Part shown: piece after piece, positions 1 to 5,742 of the stretch | Layout of the letters: each line of letters starts with the position of its first letter | Numbering within the stretch: the stretch's first letter is position 1 | Origin: Chryseobacterium gleum | GTDB lineage: Bacteria; Bacteroidota; Bacteroidia; Flavobacteriales_D; Sanyastnellaceae | NCBI GenBank assembly: GCA_945878835.1 | Contig: CAMCUG010000103.1 | Location: forward strand, 1-5,742 | Direction: 5' to 3' | DNA length: 5,742 nucleotides | Position numbers and translations under genes: made by a program | The notes under the pieces: model-generated | Database searches by the model: none | Told to the model about the DNA's origin: nothing | What the model saw: the letters and a program-made list of their open reading frames with translations, nothing else

Positions 1-343
1 TTCCAATAACCAACAAATCGCGCACATATTCAAATGCCGATTTCTTCGCGAATTCCATGGTGAATGGAAATTCAACCAGATGATCTATGCCACAGTCGGA
101 AAGGAATTGTCTTTTTTCTTCGGTATCGGAAAGCAATTGAATGCCGTGATCTTCAGGGAAGAGAACAGTTCGCGGGTGAGGCGAGAATGTAAGCACAACA
201 GTTTCTCCGTTTACTTCGAGAGCCAGCTCTTTCATGCGCGAAAGCAATGCCTGATGACCCATGTGAACACCATCGAACGTGCCGATAGTTAAGACAGGAT
301 TTTTAACTTCCTTGAATGAAGAAAAGTCGTGATGAATTTTCAC
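1..343 (-). CDS. ribF: Bifunctional riboflavin kinase/FMN adenylyltransferase (FAD synthetase), N-terminal part only
   Basis: This gene makes FMN from riboflavin and then FAD from FMN, in the cytoplasm. Only the first 114 codons are present; the 3' part, including the whole C-terminal riboflavin kinase domain, lies beyond the left window edge. The visible part is the nucleotidyltransferase-fold adenylyltransferase domain. It carries the family signature GTFDGVHMGHQ at residues 21-31, whose histidines form the nucleotide-binding HxGH motif, and the second conserved block FSPHPR at 53-58. The start is GTG. An in-frame stop (the TAA of the preceding dehydrogenase gene) lies only 6 nt upstream, and the next in-frame ATG falls inside the HxGH motif, so no other start gives a complete domain. 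The 6-nt gap to the upstream stop suggests translational coupling with that gene. The family assignment is secure from the motifs. Confidence 0.95.
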   Translation of the reverse strand, partial: MKIHHDFSSFKEVKNPVLTIGTFDGVHMGHQALLSRMKELALEVNGETVVLTFSPHPRTVLFPEDHGIQLLSDTEEKRQFLSDCGIDHLVEFPFTMEFAKKSAFEYVRDLLVIG

Positions 344-349
344 TTTGAA

Positions 350-1240
350 TTATTTTGAAAACGAAGGCGAAACAGTTGTCTCCTTTGTTTCTCTGTTCAA
401 AATATAAAAACCTTCTCCAGATTTATCGCCCAATTTTTTTGCCGCAACCATGTTCACTAATAAAGGGCACGGTGCGTATTTGGGATTGCCGAATCCATCG
501 TGCATCACACGAAGAATAGCAAGGCAAACATCTAATCCAATGAAGTCGGCTAAGCGAAGAGGACCCATGGGGTGTCCCATCCCGAGTTTCATAACGGTAT
601 CAATTTCTTCTACGCCAGCAACGCCTTCAAACAAGGTATAGATGGCTTCGTTGATCATAGGCATAAGAATGCGGTTGGCTACAAAACCAGGGTAGTCGTT
701 TACTTCAACCGGAACTTTTCCGAGTTGTTTAGAGATTTCAAAAACCTTATCGTTCACTTCGTTTGAAGTGCTGTATCCGCGAATCACTTCAACGAGCTTC
801 ATTACAGGAACTGGATTCATGAAGTGCATGCCTATCACTTGTGCAGGACGATTGGTACTAGAAGCAATTTTGGTAATGCTTATTGAAGACGTATTGGAAG
901 CCAAGATGCAATTTGCAGGCGCGTTCGCATCCAGGGTTTGAAATATTTTCAGTTTAAGATCCACGTTTTCAGTAGCCGCTTCAACAACTAGCTCTGCGTT
1001 TGCAACACCTGTTTCAATAGAGTTGGAAGTGGAAAGGTTTGCAAGGGTTTGGGCCTTTTGTTCTTCGGTTAAAGAACCCTTTGCAACTTGACGATCTAGG
1101 TTTTTAGCAATGGTCGCCAATGCTTTTTGCAATTGCGCATCATTCAAGTCAATCAATTGAACGTTGAATCCGTTTTGCGCGAACACGTGCGCGATTCCAT
1201 TTCCCATGGTGCCAGCACCAATAACTGCAATGTTTTTCAT
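350..1240 (-). CDS. hbd: 3-hydroxyacyl-CoA dehydrogenase (probable 3-hydroxybutyryl-CoA dehydrogenase)
   Basis: The predicted 296-aa cytoplasmic enzyme oxidises (S)-3-hydroxyacyl-CoA to 3-oxoacyl-CoA with NAD(P), in fatty-acid beta-oxidation or short-chain acyl-CoA metabolism. Its length is typical of single-function members of the family. The N-terminal Rossmann domain has GAGTMGNGIA at residues 8-17 and an acidic D31 at the end of strand 2. The catalytic pair is H139 (in GMHFMNPVPVMKLVE) and E151, the usual 12-residue spacing, with supporting S118, N142 and N189. The C-terminal helical domain includes MGHPMGPLRLADFIGLD near 221-237 and ends in the usual KSGEGFY block. I chose the ATG at 1240; the frame stays open to a TTG at 1258, but that would add six residues before the glycine-rich strand and overlap a promoter-like element. 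Chain-length preference (C4 or longer) and pathway (catabolism, butyrate or PHB-type metabolism, phenylacetate as PaaH) cannot be decided, so the symbol is provisional. Confidence 0.93.
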   Translation of the reverse strand: MKNIAVIGAGTMGNGIAHVFAQNGFNVQLIDLNDAQLQKALATIAKNLDRQVAKGSLTEEQKAQTLANLSTSNSIETGVANAELVVEAATENVDLKLKIFQTLDANAPANCILASNTSSISITKIASSTNRPAQVIGMHFMNPVPVMKLVEVIRGYSTSNEVNDKVFEISKQLGKVPVEVNDYPGFVANRILMPMINEAIYTLFEGVAGVEEIDTVMKLGMGHPMGPLRLADFIGLDVCLAILRVMHDGFGNPKYAPCPLLVNMVAAKKLGDKSGEGFYILNRETKETTVSPSFSK

Positions 1241-1254
1241 TGAAACAAATTTTT

Positions 1255-1263
1255 GCAAATATA
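1255..1263 (-). promoter_or_regulatory. Possible internal promoter -7 element for the dehydrogenase-ribF pair
   Basis: The minus strand reads TATATTTGC here, an exact match to the Bacteroidota primary-sigma -7 consensus TAnnTTTG and the same 9-mer seen at the rplU promoter. It lies in the 31-nt gap between the TPR gene stop and the dehydrogenase ATG, and would give a very short leader of roughly 10 nt. I see no -33 TTG at the usual 17-23 nt distance, so it may be weak or fortuitous. It also argues against the TTG start at 1258, which would sit inside the element. Confidence 0.4.
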
Positions 1264-1271
1264 GTATTTTG

Positions 1272-3077
1272 CTATTGCACTTCGCCTTTTAAAGCGCGAT
1301 AACGTTTACGAGCGTCTATAACGAACAAACTTCCTGGGAAGTCGTTCAGTAGGCGCTCGTAGTGCGTTTGGGCCTTTGCTAAATCTTTGAAATGCTTTTC
1401 TTCTATTTCGGCCATGGCGAATAAGGCATCATCGGCATATATTCCTTCGAAATGAATGTTAACCAATTCCGTGTAGAGTTGAATTGCTTTTTCAAAATCT
1501 CCTTGCTTGCGGTAAATGTTTGCCTTGGTAAATAAAATCTCATCGGTAAGTGAATGTCCCGGAAACACTGAGGTTATGCTGTCTAGCGTTTGGAAAGCAA
1601 GCACAAACTGATTTTGGTAAGCGAGTAATTCAGCACGTGCATACTGCATCATAGGCAGCGGAATAGTATCCATGTTGAAGTTGTCTGTTATGAGAAGCGA
1701 AAGCTGCATAGCATTGTTCGAAATGAGTTTGGAAGTGGATGCTTTCAACACATCTAATTGTCCTTGCGCCCATTCAAAATCTCCCGTGTAGAACGAAATT
1801 TTAGCGTTGCGAAATTTCGCTTCATGACCGAGCATATCGTCTTTGAAGTCTAATTCAATTTGTGAAAAGAGTAGGGAAGCCTCCCATATTTTATTTTGAA
1901 AGAGAAGCACATCGCCCAGCTCAAGCTTAATCTCTGCAAGGGTCTTTCCGTTTACACCACCTAACGCCAACGCTTCTTTCAAAAGTACTTCGGCGTCTTT
2001 TGAATTGTTGAGGTAGAAAGTCTTTAGGTGGGCCCAATCTTTTTTCAAAATAGCCAATTCGTTCGCTTGAACAATGTCATTTTGAATGGTGGCATATTCG
2101 GTGTCTAAAGCTATAAATTCTTCGCTTGTTGTGAATTCGTTTTGCTTCAAAAGAAGACTTAATGTTTGAAGTTTTTTAACGCTTGCTTGCTGGAAGAAAA
2201 CAGATGCTTTGCCTTTTGCAATTACAGCGCTGTAGCATTTGTTTGCTACGCTGTATTCTTCGTTGTTCCCTGCCTGAATGGCCAGATTCATCAGGCGGTT
2301 TCCGTTTTCATTGTTGCGTTTGTCGAGTGCATTCAATTGAATAAAAGCTCCGTTAAAGTCTCTGCGTTGCATGAGAAACCAAGCCAAAAATTCCGAGTAA
2401 ATTATGGTGCTCGGTTCAATTTGAATACGCTTTAAAACCAGTGATTTCAGATCGCTGCAACGTAGGTCGTCGTCTTGAAAATCGACTAACTGCATGAGCG
2501 AAGTTTCTACTTGTCCGAGATAAGAAGGTTCCTCTTTCAAGATATCCATGTAAGCTTCGCACATGCCATTGAAATTTCCTAAAGACCCTTGAACCCCCGC
2601 AATTTCAAACGAATAAGTATAGCCATCTTTGCCTAGTGTTTTCCCTTTTTCATAGGTCTTCAAAGCCCAAGCATACAAGTTAACTTCTAAAAATTTCTGT
2701 CCCAACTCAAGAATAGGCATCCGGAAAGCGGCTGTTTTATCCAACGCAGTTTGGTAAGCATCTGCCGCGTTTTTGTCGTGCTTGAAATGCGAGTACAAAT
2801 TTCCCAAATCAACCTGCAGCGTATAATCTTTGGTTTGCTTAAGCCTACGTTTGATGAGAGTTTCAGCCTCTTTTTCTAAATCGAGTTGAATGAGGGTGGA
2901 CTTGTAATTTTCGAAAATTTCGTTTTCGAATCCATCCTTGTAAAGCTTCTCGTAATACATTTTCGCTTCTGTGAACTGTCCGTTATGGAAGTACTGCTCT
3001 GCAATTTCATAATCTCGTTGACCGAATGAACATTCGGTAGCTAGAATTAAAAGTGCTATGAGCCAGATCTTTTTCAT
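1272..3077 (-). CDS. Exported tetratricopeptide-repeat (TPR) protein, 601 aa
   Basis: I do not recognise a named family, but the protein is clearly an exported TPR scaffold. Residues 1-20 look like a type I signal peptide: MKK, a hydrophobic stretch WLIALLILA, then a likely cleavage after SFG; Cys16 is preceded by ATE and does not make a good lipobox. The rest is alpha-helical with TPR-like pairs, clearest at about 24-57, 89-120, 388-412, 422-447 and 515-585. The last stretch (ANIYRKQGDFEKAIQLY, then HYERLLNDFPGS and ARKRYRAL) resembles the TPRs of BamD and CpoB/YbgF-like periplasmic proteins. TPR proteins mediate protein-protein contacts; no catalytic motif is visible. The ATG lies 3 nt after the stop of the lipoprotein gene, so the two are surely co-transcribed and probably translationally coupled. 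From memory, serS is followed by a TPR gene in other flavobacteria too; this was not checked. Confidence 0.85.
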   Translation of the reverse strand: MKKIWLIALLILATECSFGQRDYEIAEQYFHNGQFTEAKMYYEKLYKDGFENEIFENYKSTLIQLDLEKEAETLIKRRLKQTKDYTLQVDLGNLYSHFKHDKNAADAYQTALDKTAAFRMPILELGQKFLEVNLYAWALKTYEKGKTLGKDGYTYSFEIAGVQGSLGNFNGMCEAYMDILKEEPSYLGQVETSLMQLVDFQDDDLRCSDLKSLVLKRIQIEPSTIIYSEFLAWFLMQRRDFNGAFIQLNALDKRNNENGNRLMNLAIQAGNNEEYSVANKCYSAVIAKGKASVFFQQASVKKLQTLSLLLKQNEFTTSEEFIALDTEYATIQNDIVQANELAILKKDWAHLKTFYLNNSKDAEVLLKEALALGGVNGKTLAEIKLELGDVLLFQNKIWEASLLFSQIELDFKDDMLGHEAKFRNAKISFYTGDFEWAQGQLDVLKASTSKLISNNAMQLSLLITDNFNMDTIPLPMMQYARAELLAYQNQFVLAFQTLDSITSVFPGHSLTDEILFTKANIYRKQGDFEKAIQLYTELVNIHFEGIYADDALFAMAEIEEKHFKDLAKAQTHYERLLNDFPGSLFVIDARKRYRALKGEVQ

Positions 3078-3080
3078 ATT

Positions 3081-3653
3081 TTATTTTGAAGAAGCTACAA
3101 TGCTGTCGCACCAGAATTTCACTTGGGTGTAATAGCGAGCAAATCGGTTGTCAATGGAATCAGATTTTTGAACAACGAATTCAATTTCCTTCACCAATGA
3201 AGCATTGATGGTTTTTTCTTGTTGAATTTGTTTCTTTAAATATTCGTCGTTGATTTCATTTCCAACCGCATCGTGCGTGGCATTTTCGCTCAATGCTTTT
3301 TTCAGTGAGGTGAGCTGTTCTCTAGAAATAGTTAGTCCGATTGCAATAGTCTCTCGGCGTTTTTCGAATTCAGGAATGATCTTACGAATCGTTCGGTAAG
3401 AAACCAATTCAAAGGCAATACTCTTCTTCATGTCGCCTTTGTAGTTGTCATGAATGAAATCGAGGTGTTTGTTCACCGTGTCTACCTTGGCTTGAAGCTC
3501 ATCGAGATTAAGCTTTTCGTAAGGACCTGCTGCATTCTCCAATACGTTCGAAATGGAATCGATTTGTTTTACATAGTTTGTTCTATCCGGTGGGGTGCAC
3601 GAATGCAATGAAAGCAGAAGTGCCGATGCCATGAAGAAGTAAAGTATGCGCAT
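3081..3653 (-). CDS. Predicted lipoprotein of unknown function, 190 aa
   Basis: The N-terminus is a type II (lipoprotein) signal: MRILYFFMASALLLSLHSC, with Cys19 as the lipidation site. The box LHSC has the usual Leu at -3 and Ser at -1 but an uncommon His at -2. The mature chain is charged and almost entirely helical, with Leu/Ile heptad-like spacing around 28-70 and 112-165, which suggests coiled-coil or helical-bundle structure; there are no transmembrane segments after the signal. No enzyme motif or known domain is recognised. The frame stays open two codons further to a TTG at 3659, but the ATG at 3653 is preferred because it gives a standard signal peptide start. It lies 9 nt after the serS stop and 3 nt before the TPR gene, so a shared envelope role with that protein is plausible but is inference. 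The ORF itself is well supported by context. Confidence 0.8.
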   Translation of the reverse strand: MRILYFFMASALLLSLHSCTPPDRTNYVKQIDSISNVLENAAGPYEKLNLDELQAKVDTVNKHLDFIHDNYKGDMKKSIAFELVSYRTIRKIIPEFEKRRETIAIGLTISREQLTSLKKALSENATHDAVGNEINDEYLKKQIQQEKTINASLVKEIEFVVQKSDSIDNRFARYYTQVKFWCDSIVASSK

Positions 3654-3662
3654 ATTCAAAAA

Positions 3663-4931
3663 TTAAATTCGTTCAAATCCGCAATAAGGTACAAGAGCTT
3701 GAGGTATTCTAACACCATTTTCATCTTGATGATTTTCCAACAATGCAGCCACTATGCGAGGTAACGCAAGCGCGCTGCCGTTTAGTGTATGCACGAGCTG
3801 TGTTTTCCCATCTGCGCCTTTGTATCGGCATTTTAAACGATTAGCTTGAAACGTTTCGAAGTTGGAAGTAGAGCTTACTTCTAACCAACGCTCTTGCGCT
3901 GCAGAGTATACTTCGAAGTCGAAAGTAAGCGATGAAGTGAATCCCATATCTCCGCCACAAAGACGAAGTATGCGGAAAGGGAGTTCCAATTTATTTAAAA
4001 GTCCTTTTACATGGTTCACCATGTCTTCTAAAAGGGCATAGCTGTCTTCTTGTTTCGACAATTGAACGATCTCAACTTTGTCGAACTGATGTAAGCGGTT
4101 CAATCCGCGAACATCTTTACCGTAGCTTCCTGCTTCTCGGCGGAAGCAAGGGGTGTAGCCGGTAAGCTTAATGGGAAGTTGTTCTTCCTTCAACAATACA
4201 TCTCTGTACAAATTCGTAAGCGGTACTTCCGCAGTAGGAATCAAATACAAGTCGTCTACTCCAACGTGATACATTTGTCCTTCTTTGTCAGGAAGTTGTC
4301 CCGTGCCGTATCCGCTGGCCTCATTCACGAGGTGAGGAACTTGATGCTCCGTGTAACCAGCTTTCATGGCTTCTTCCAAAAAGAAATTAATCAACGCTCT
4401 TTGCAGACGTGCTCCTTTTCCAATGTAAACGGGGAAACCAGCGCCTGTAATTTTAACACCCAATTCGAAATCGATGAGCTTGTGTTTTTCGCACAGTTCC
4501 CAGTGTGGCAATTTGCTTTCACCGAGCGCTGTGATATCTCCGGAAGAATAGACCACTTCGTTTTCCTCTGCGCCTTTTCCAAAAACAACACTTTCGTGTG
4601 GAACGTTAGGAACAAGATAAAGCAGTTGCTTCAACTCTTCTTCCAATTGAGAAAGGTTTGTTTCAACGCCTTTGCATTCTTCTTTAATCTCGGTGGTGCG
4701 AACCTTCATCCCATCGGCTTCCTCTCTTTTTCCTTCTTTGAAAAGATCGCCAATGATCTTCGAAATTTTATTCGACTCGGCCAAAAGATTATCGAGTTCG
4801 TTTTGAAGTTTGCGACGTGATTCGTCTACTGAAATAATAGATTCAACGGTTGCTGAAAAATCTTTGTTGCGCTTGGCTAAACCGCTAAGCGCTTTCTCTG
4901 TGTTCTCTCTTAAATAGGGTACTTGAAGCAT
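3663..4931 (-). CDS. serS: Seryl-tRNA synthetase
   Basis: This cytoplasmic class II aminoacyl-tRNA synthetase charges tRNA-Ser (and tRNA-Sec where present) with serine. At 422 aa it is the usual length for the bacterial enzyme. The first ~105 residues form the tRNA-binding domain: MLQVPYLREN followed by charged heptad-rich helices typical of the long antiparallel coiled-coil arm. The catalytic domain follows: a motif 1 region near 190-203 with P199, the serine-binding TAE at 233-235, motif 2 around 258-288 with FRRE at 263-266 and the loop arginine R275, the block EVSSTSNFETFQ at 351-362, and motif 3 LNGSALALPR at 383-392 with its invariant arginine. The C-terminus ends ALVPYCGFERI, complete. 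The start ATG opens the family's conserved N-terminus, so it is secure. The gene follows the rpmA terminator and leads the lipoprotein and TPR genes. Confidence 0.98.
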   Translation of the reverse strand: MLQVPYLRENTEKALSGLAKRNKDFSATVESIISVDESRRKLQNELDNLLAESNKISKIIGDLFKEGKREEADGMKVRTTEIKEECKGVETNLSQLEEELKQLLYLVPNVPHESVVFGKGAEENEVVYSSGDITALGESKLPHWELCEKHKLIDFELGVKITGAGFPVYIGKGARLQRALINFFLEEAMKAGYTEHQVPHLVNEASGYGTGQLPDKEGQMYHVGVDDLYLIPTAEVPLTNLYRDVLLKEEQLPIKLTGYTPCFRREAGSYGKDVRGLNRLHQFDKVEIVQLSKQEDSYALLEDMVNHVKGLLNKLELPFRILRLCGGDMGFTSSLTFDFEVYSAAQERWLEVSSTSNFETFQANRLKCRYKGADGKTQLVHTLNGSALALPRIVAALLENHQDENGVRIPQALVPYCGFERI

Positions 4932-4956
4932 GTGACGAAGTTACTTGATGTTGGAT

Positions 4957-4994
4957 AAAATAAAAAACTCCCGACCAAAAGATCGAGAGTTTTT
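4957..4994 (-). terminator. Rho-independent terminator after rpmA
   Basis: On the minus strand a 14-bp hairpin (arms 4994-4981 and 4976-4963, with two G-T wobble pairs) closes a TTTT loop. Its A-tract and T-tract extend the stem, and it is followed by a T-rich run (TTTTTTATTTT). It lies 25 nt downstream of the rpmA stop and ends the rplU-rpmA transcript, though read-through into serS is possible. The hairpin also has a short T-run on the plus strand and could work in both directions, but no plus-strand gene is seen nearby. Confidence 0.9.
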
Positions 4995-5020
4995 GAAAAT
5001 TATTGAGACGAACTCTCGAT
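4982..5020 (-). promoter_or_regulatory. Possible antiterminator pairing overlapping the rpmA stop codon and the terminator 5' arm
   Basis: The minus-strand segment ATCGAGAGTT (5020-5011) begins with the last base of the rpmA stop codon. It is a perfect 10-bp complement of AACTCTCGAT (4991-4982), which is most of the 5' arm of the terminator hairpin. The two pairings are mutually exclusive, with a 19-nt loop for the upstream one. A ribosome finishing rpmA would cover the upstream segment and leave the terminator free to form. The complementarity is seen directly; any regulatory effect on serS is inference. The terminator stem is longer and more local, so it probably wins by default. Confidence 0.35.
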
Positions 5021-5280
5021 TACGCCTGTGCAGGAACAACCGAAACGAACGACTTGTTGTCTTTCTTCTTGCGGAATTCTACTACTCCGTCAGCTAAGGC
5101 ATATAACGTGTGGTCTTTACCAACCCCAACGTTTAAACCTGCATTGTGACGAGTACCACGCTGACGAATGATAATATTACCAGCAACACATACTTGTCCG
5201 CCAAATAATTTTACACCTAAGCGTTTACTTTCTGAATCACGGCCGTTTTTCGACGAACCGACACCTTTCTTGTGAGCCAT
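5020..5280 (-). CDS. rpmA: 50S ribosomal protein L27
   Basis: L27 is a small basic protein of the large ribosomal subunit whose N-terminal tail reaches toward the peptidyl-transferase centre. At 86 aa it is full length. It begins MAHKKGVGSS, the mature-type N-terminus, with no cleavable extension of the kind found in Firmicutes. The family signature is at residues 34-48: GNIIIRQRGTRHNAG. The rest (VGVGKDHTLYALADGVVEF) is also typical. It is 19 nt downstream of rplU, the standard bacterial gene order, and is followed by a strong terminator. The obg gene, the usual third partner in many other phyla, is not next to it; serS follows instead. Confidence 0.98.
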   Translation of the reverse strand: MAHKKGVGSSKNGRDSESKRLGVKLFGGQVCVAGNIIIRQRGTRHNAGLNVGVGKDHTLYALADGVVEFRKKKDNKSFVSVVPAQA

Positions 5281-5299
5281 TGTCTTTTAGTATTAGGGG

Positions 5300-5608
5300 T
5301 TAACCAATGTTTTCAATTACAATTTCAGTCAAATAAGCACGGAAACCGTTCTTCTTTTGATAGCCTTTACGGCGTTTCTTTTTGAAGATAATTACTTTAT
5401 CTCCTTTAAGGTGATTCACTACGCGTGCGGTGACCTTAACACCTTCTACAGCTGGGGCGCCAACAGTGATCGAACCGTTATCATCAGTCAAAAGAACGTG
5501 GTTGAATTCAACCTCTGTTCCTTCTTCGTTTTGAAGACGATTAACGAAGATCTGCTGATCTTTTTGTACTTTGTACTGATGCCCTGCTATTTCAACAATT
5601 GCGTACAT
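5300..5608 (-). CDS. rplU: 50S ribosomal protein L21
   Basis: L21 is a 23S rRNA-binding protein of the large subunit. The product is 102 aa, the usual length. It begins MYAIVEIAGHQYKV, the conserved L21 opening. The C-terminal family signature lies at about 74-94, with the lysine/arginine-rich IFKKKRRKGYQKK followed by NGFRAYLT. The ATG is preceded by an A/T-rich leader without a clear Shine-Dalgarno sequence, as is common in this phylum. It is the first gene of the rplU-rpmA operon, with its own promoter about 40 nt upstream. Confidence 0.98.
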   Translation of the reverse strand: MYAIVEIAGHQYKVQKDQQIFVNRLQNEEGTEVEFNHVLLTDDNGSITVGAPAVEGVKVTARVVNHLKGDKVIIFKKKRRKGYQKKNGFRAYLTEIVIENIG

Positions 5609-5647
5609 AACGTTAATTTTTAATTAGTTTTTCCCGATTAAGGGGCT

Positions 5648-5678
5648 GCAAATATACACATTCTTTGTTTGAAAACAA
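5648..5678 (-). promoter_or_regulatory. rplU-rpmA promoter, Bacteroidota type
   Basis: The -7 element TATATTTGC (5656-5648) matches TAnnTTTG exactly. A -33 TTG (5678-5676) lies upstream with a 19-nt spacer, which is the favoured spacing for the Bacteroidota primary sigma factor. Transcription would start near 5643-5645 and give a leader of about 35 nt. That leader begins with a C/G-rich patch (CCCC...CGGG) that can form only a 3-bp stem, so I see no strong ribosomal-protein autoregulatory fold. Confidence 0.8.
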
Positions 5679-5695
5679 TACAATATTTCATAGAA

Positions 5696-5728
5696 ATCGA
5701 ATTTGCATTCGATCAATCGTTTCACGAT
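5696..5728. repeat. Two adjacent small inverted repeats upstream of the rplU promoter
   Basis: The plus strand carries ATCGAA-tttgca-TTCGAT (5696-5713) and, two bases on, ATCGT-ttc-ACGAT (5716-5728), so four related ATCG/CGAT half-sites fall within 33 bp. They lie about 17 bp upstream of the -33 element. They could be an operator or the fading 3' end of the upstream gene's transcript. No T-run follows on either strand, so they are not a classic terminator. The dyads are seen directly; a function is not established. Confidence 0.35.
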
Positions 5729-5742
5729 CAAACCTTTGGTGA

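Noticed and set aside
80..766. Plus-strand open frames over ribF and the dehydrogenase gene
   Set aside because: They are short and antisense to clear family members, and their products have no domain features.
1980..1987. TACTTTTG on the minus strand, matching TAnnTTTG
   Set aside because: It lies inside the TPR coding region with no gene start nearby, so it is most likely chance.
2166..2435. Plus-strand 89-codon frame within the TPR gene
   Set aside because: Antisense shadow of the TPR gene; Phe/Val/Cys-rich with no supporting signal.
4179..4820. 213-codon open frame on the plus strand, antisense to serS
   Set aside because: It lies wholly inside the well-supported serS gene. Its product is Phe-rich, as expected from the reverse of a Lys/Glu-rich coiled-coil region, and shows no recognisable domain or leader.
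5357..5623. Plus-strand 88-codon frame over rplU
   Set aside because: Antisense to L21 and overlaps its whole coding sequence.
5609..5647. rplU leader as a ribosomal-protein autoregulatory RNA
   Set aside because: Only a 3-bp CCC/GGG stem and a 5-bp all-A/T stem (TAATT-AAA-AATTA) can be drawn, too weak to support a structured leader.
5688..5741. Open minus-strand codons ending in TGA that could be the tail of an upstream gene
   Set aside because: Only 17 sense codons are visible, another frame is equally open, and no family can be recognised, so it cannot be called a CDS.

Overview
The window looks like an ordinary chromosomal segment from a member of the Bacteroidota, most likely a marine or freshwater Flavobacteriales-type bacterium. 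The grounds are the protein flavour of L21, L27 and SerRS, the A-rich Shine-Dalgarno-poor leaders before the start codons, and a near-perfect Bacteroidota-type promoter (-33 TTG, 19-nt spacer, TATATTTGC) in front of rplU. The exact genus cannot be read from the sequence. All supported genes lie on the minus strand, so the window reads biologically from right to left. The long plus-strand open frames are antisense shadows.

Right end (5742 to about 4950): a 134-nt upstream region holds two small adjacent dyads and the rplU promoter. It is followed by rplU (ribosomal protein L21) and rpmA (L27), 19 nt apart, and then a strong rho-independent terminator. The rpmA stop codon begins a 10-nt segment that is perfectly complementary to the 5' arm of this terminator. 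That gives a possible antiterminator/terminator switch between the ribosomal operon and serS, and it is the most unusual structure in the window.

Middle (4931 to 1272): serS (seryl-tRNA synthetase), a 190-aa lipoprotein of unknown function and a 601-aa exported TPR-repeat protein are packed 9 and 3 nt apart and form a probable operon. The last two may work together in the cell envelope, but only their adjacency and export signals support this.

Left end (1240 to 1): a 3-hydroxyacyl-CoA (3-hydroxybutyryl-CoA) dehydrogenase with all catalytic residues present. Six nucleotides after its stop comes the GTG start of ribF (FMN adenylyltransferase/riboflavin kinase), which runs off the window edge. 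A TATATTTGC -7 element just before the dehydrogenase suggests a possible internal promoter.

No tRNA, rRNA, CRISPR array, insertion sequence or phage gene was seen. The window is mainly housekeeping, and I see no clear novel multi-gene system. The best leads are the rpmA-serS attenuator-like structure and the uncharacterised lipoprotein/TPR pair.
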